This document shows positions 11,989-14,868 of a DNA stretch of 14,868 bases, piece after piece (position 1 is the first letter of the stretch; the number at the start of each line of letters is the position of its first letter). The DNA lies in the NCBI GenBank assembly GCA_964407055.1, contig CAYOUD010000056.1, positions 1-14,868 on the forward strand, in the 5' to 3' direction. Below the pieces are notes generated by a model. The model did no database searches and was not told the origin of the DNA. It was given only the letters and a program-made list of their open reading frames with translations. The DNA comes from JAQIBY01 sp964407055. GTDB taxonomy: Bacteria > Bacteroidota > Bacteroidia > Bacteroidales > ML635J-15. Position numbers and translations under genes: made by a program.

Positions 11989-14337
11989 ATGTTTGGAAAA
12001 GCCACTGAAATAATTAAGCCTTTTTTATTAATTATTCTGAGTTTTTTAGTGTTTATCCCTTCGATTAATGGTGGGTTCTTAAACTGGGATGATACAATGT
12101 ATGTTTTAAATAATCCTCTATTATATGAGGATGTTTCCTTGGGGTCGTTCTTGGGCATATATCAATACGACCAGCATATATCGCTTGTTTTGTTTAGTTT
12201 CTTGTTACAGATAAAAATATTTGGAACCGATCCCGTCTTTTTTCATCTTATAAATATTATTATTCATGTATTAAATGTGCTTTTGGTTTACAAGTTAAGC
12301 CGAAGTTTTTCAAAGTCTGTTAATGTTTCATTTATCATTGCGATTTTGTTTGCAATTCATCCCATGAAAGCTGAAACTGTTTCATGGATAATACAGCGTA
12401 AAGACTTGTTATATAGCCTATTTTTTCTCTCTGGAATTGTCTCTTATATTGAATTTCATAAAACAAAAAAAGTGCTGTTTTTGATATTATCATTTGTCTT
12501 AGCGTATTTGGCAATTTTAAGTAAAATTCAGGCTTTTGTACTACCATTTGTCTTTATTTTAACCGATTATTATTTCACTTCAAAACTAAGTGTCAAAACA
12601 TTAGTGCTTAATTTTTCTGTATTTATTTTTTTATTTATTCCAGTAGAAAGTATTTACAAGTCACTGTATCTTTTTATCCCTGTTATATTATTGAACCTGA
12701 ATGCTAAACGCTATACTTTCATTGAAAAGTTACTCCCGTTTTCAAACATCGCAATTGTCAAGAAAACTGCATATTGGCTTAATTCAAATATGAAAGGTAC
12801 TTGTTTTAGTCTTTTCCCATTGTTCATAATTTATACAGCAATTGTTTTGGTGTATTTTCTGTTCGGATTTGATTTTTCCTTTACAAATGTACGGGAGTTA
12901 CTTTATGTTTTGATACCAATATTTTTATTTAGCGCATGGTGTTTTGCTTCTTGTTTTCAGAAAAAGTATCGAAGGATATTTATGATGGTTTTAGTTTCTT
13001 TAATTTTATTATTTATATCATTTTTTGTTTTTTATAAACTCGAGGGTTCTATTTTGAATTCAGAATTTGCGATTGGAACTCGATTGCTTTTTGCCTGTTA
13101 CAGCATTGTCTTTTATCTTTATCAATTGCTTTTCCCCTTTCATCTGAATGCAATGCATCCTTATCCGGAGGTTACAGAAAAACTGTCTTGGATAATAGTG
13201 GTTTCTCCTCTAATTTTAGGGATAATTATTGGATCTGTTTATGTTTTATTAAGGCGGATAAAGGATGAATTATTGAAACGACAGATGTTGTATGGGATTT
13301 TCTTTTTCTTAATCAATATTACATTGGTTCTTCATATTATTCCAATTGGTGGAAAGGTTATTGTGGCAGATAGATATACTTATTTGGCAAGTTTTGGACT
13401 TATATTTTTTATTATTTTGCTGCTTGAATACTTTTATAAAAAGAATCGTTTCAAAATTCCTGAATTTATGTATAAGCTTGCCATCTTGATAATCGTACTT
13501 GTTTATGCGTATCAGACTTCAAATCGAAGTAAGCTATGGGCTAATTCGAAAACATTTTGGAGTGATGTAATTTTAAAAAATCCTGAAAATCATTATGCGC
13601 GTTATAGTTTAGGGCTTTATTATTACGAAACAGATCGTTTTAACATCGCCTTGGAGAAATACAATTCTGCAATAAACTTAAATTCTAATCAGTATGAGTA
13701 TTTTGCCAATCGAGGTGCAGTAAATTTTAGATTAAAGTATATTGAAGCTGCGCATAAAGATTTTGAAACTGCCATACGTTTAAATCCTTCTGATTATGCA
13801 TCTTATTATAATCGGGGAGTATTGCAAATTCATCAAAAGGCTTTTTCTAAAGCAAAAAATGATTTTGAGAAAGCATTGGAAATAAAACCAAATTATACGC
13901 AAGCGAAAGAAAAATTGAATGAAGTCATTGATATAATGATCGTATTGGATGATAACCCACAGACGGAAACCGTTCGCATACCATCTGTAGCAAAACAGTT
14001 TAATAGTCAGGGCGTTGAGTCGGCTATGAAAGGGGATTATCATAATGCGATTACGGATTTTAATTACGCGATTAAGTTGGATTCATTAAATCATAACGCC
14101 ATTCGAAATCGAGGGAATGCGTACGCTGCATTAAAAATGTTTAAAAAGGCTCAAGATGATTACCTTAGACTGTTATCGCTTAATCCAAATGATAGTGGAA
14201 CCTATTTAAATTTAGCCAATACATATCATGAGTCTGGCAATATTACTAAAGCATGCGAATATTGGAACAAAGCATACGAATTAGGAGAAACAAATGCTAA
14301 GATTATGTTTGATAGGTTTTGCAAATCGAACGAGTAG
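11989..14337 (+). CDS. Polytopic GT-C/TMTC-like membrane protein with C-terminal TPRs
   Basis: A 782-residue protein from the ATG at 11989; a TTG 21 nt earlier extends the frame but falls inside the promoter box. The N-terminal two thirds (to about 520) are about a dozen hydrophobic segments. The first loop holds NWDD (32-35), whose acidic pair is the position of the catalytic Asp in GT-C glycosyltransferases such as PMT and TMTC; FFHLINIIIHVLNVLLVYKL, AIHPMKAETVSWIIQRKDLL and VADRYTYLASFG follow as in TMTC-like proteins. From about 530 to the end come five to six TPR units in two groups (for example ARYSLGLYYYETDRFNIALE), which should face the periplasm. It is probably a lipid-sugar-dependent glycosyltransferase or a related membrane enzyme; donor and acceptor are unknown. 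The gene is very AT-rich compared with hydG and btuB and lies beside an insertion element, so transfer is possible. It stands alone in its direction. Confidence 0.72.
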   Translation: MFGKATEIIKPFLLIILSFLVFIPSINGGFLNWDDTMYVLNNPLLYEDVSLGSFLGIYQYDQHISLVLFSFLLQIKIFGTDPVFFHLINIIIHVLNVLLVYKLSRSFSKSVNVSFIIAILFAIHPMKAETVSWIIQRKDLLYSLFFLSGIVSYIEFHKTKKVLFLILSFVLAYLAILSKIQAFVLPFVFILTDYYFTSKLSVKTLVLNFSVFIFLFIPVESIYKSLYLFIPVILLNLNAKRYTFIEKLLPFSNIAIVKKTAYWLNSNMKGTCFSLFPLFIIYTAIVLVYFLFGFDFSFTNVRELLYVLIPIFLFSAWCFASCFQKKYRRIFMMVLVSLILLFISFFVFYKLEGSILNSEFAIGTRLLFACYSIVFYLYQLLFPFHLNAMHPYPEVTEKLSWIIVVSPLILGIIIGSVYVLLRRIKDELLKRQMLYGIFFFLINITLVLHIIPIGGKVIVADRYTYLASFGLIFFIILLLEYFYKKNRFKIPEFMYKLAILIIVLVYAYQTSNRSKLWANSKTFWSDVILKNPENHYARYSLGLYYYETDRFNIALEKYNSAINLNSNQYEYFANRGAVNFRLKYIEAAHKDFETAIRLNPSDYASYYNRGVLQIHQKAFSKAKNDFEKALEIKPNYTQAKEKLNEVIDIMIVLDDNPQTETVRIPSVAKQFNSQGVESAMKGDYHNAITDFNYAIKLDSLNHNAIRNRGNAYAALKMFKKAQDDYLRLLSLNPNDSGTYLNLANTYHESGNITKACEYWNKAYELGETNAKIMFDRFCKSNE

Positions 14338-14634
14338 GAGGCACTCTGTAAAAATACAGTTCGATCAATTAGCTTTGATTGTAAAGAAACCTTTCTGTAT
14401 GTTGAGTAGGCGCACACACTTATGTGGATATACTACTGAAAACAAATAATGAAATTACTTTTTTTAATCATAACGCTTCATTTAAAGTGAAAAGTGGGGA
14501 TTGTTGAGAATGAAGAAGTTAAATAATGTCATTAAAGATAAACACAGATTGCAGAAATCGACAACGATATAATGAATCTGATAATTAACTATTTAATGGA
14601 AGTTAGTATGCGTGGAATTAAAAAATTATAATGT
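14338..14634. other. Gene-free stretch between the convergent TMTC-like and OmpA-like genes
   Basis: No gene is seen. CTGTA/TACAG make a 5-bp hairpin with a 4-nt loop just after the TMTC-like stop (14349-14362 region), but without a T-run, so termination there is uncertain. Confidence 0.4.
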
Positions 14635-14868
14635 TTATTCAACAAACTTTAGTTCAACTCTACGGTTTTTAGCTTTGCCCTCTTCAGTGTCATTGGACAT
14701 AATTGATTTCGATGCACCATATCCAATTGTGATAATCATGTCAGGATCACAGCCCTCAGAAACTAATAATTGTTTTACTGCATCAGCTCTTTTTTCAGAT
14801 AAAATTTGATTGTTTCGCTTTGTACCATCACTGTCAGTGTGTCCACTAATTTCAACTTTGAGATTGTT
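14635..14868 (-). CDS. OmpA-family protein, C-terminal peptidoglycan-binding domain (N-terminus outside the window)
   Basis: The last 77 residues of a minus-strand gene that enters from the right edge and ends with TAA at 14635. It reads LKVEISGHTDSDGTK (3-17), SEKRADAVKQLLVSEGCD (24-41), ITIGYGASKSI and AKNRRVELKFVE. These are the OmpA/MotB C-domain marks: GHTD, the SxxRAxAV helix, the GxG strand and NRRVE, whose Asp and Arg bind the diaminopimelate of peptidoglycan. The whole protein would anchor outer membrane or periplasm components to the cell wall. What precedes the domain (beta-barrel, TPR/PD40 repeats, lipoprotein) cannot be seen. The gene converges on the TMTC-like gene. Confidence 0.93.
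   Translation of the reverse strand, partial: NNLKVEISGHTDSDGTKRNNQILSEKRADAVKQLLVSEGCDPDMIITIGYGASKSIMSNDTEEGKAKNRRVELKFVE

Overview
The window looks like a chromosome segment of a member of the Bacteroidota, probably an anaerobic or fermentative one. Four things point there: type IX secretion (T9SS) C-terminal sorting domains, promoters of the Bacteroidota form TTTG-N19-TAnnTTTG, a BtuG-type propeller lipoprotein paired with a TonB-dependent receptor, and an [FeFe]-hydrogenase maturase with its usual small regulators. TAG, TAA and TGA all serve as stops.

Left part (1-1905, minus strand): a gene cut by the window edge that resembles three-Cys-motif partner (TcmP) proteins; a HigB/HigA-type toxin-antitoxin pair with a clear promoter, whose toxin carries an in-frame amber codon; and a lone exodeoxyribonuclease VII small subunit gene (xseB) without xseA beside it. 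The gaps between them hold several inverted repeats.

Middle left (2116-4476, plus strand): a tight operon of hydG, two tandem TM1266-type small ACT-like proteins and an Rrf2-family regulator with three clustered cysteines. This couples H-cluster assembly with its own likely Fe-S or redox control. hydE, hydF and the hydrogenase are not in the window. A GATT tetranucleotide repeat starts in the rrf2 stop region.

Centre (4541-9300, minus strand): a vitamin B12 acquisition operon. It begins with a cobalamin riboswitch, followed by a T9SS-sorted surface protein, a BtuB-like TonB-dependent receptor and a BtuG-like surface lipoprotein. The three genes overlap by 4 nt or are separated by 1 nt, so they are probably coupled in translation. 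A hairpin directly upstream of the first start codon is a candidate expression platform. Several inverted repeats lie upstream of the riboswitch.

Right part (9509-14868): a decapitated T9SS gene remnant with its own terminator; an ISNCY-like transposase split into two frames at an A9 run that contains the classic A AAA AAG slippery heptamer; a very AT-rich gene for a polytopic GT-C/TMTC-like membrane protein with C-terminal TPRs and a good promoter box; and the C-terminal end of an OmpA-family protein cut by the window edge.
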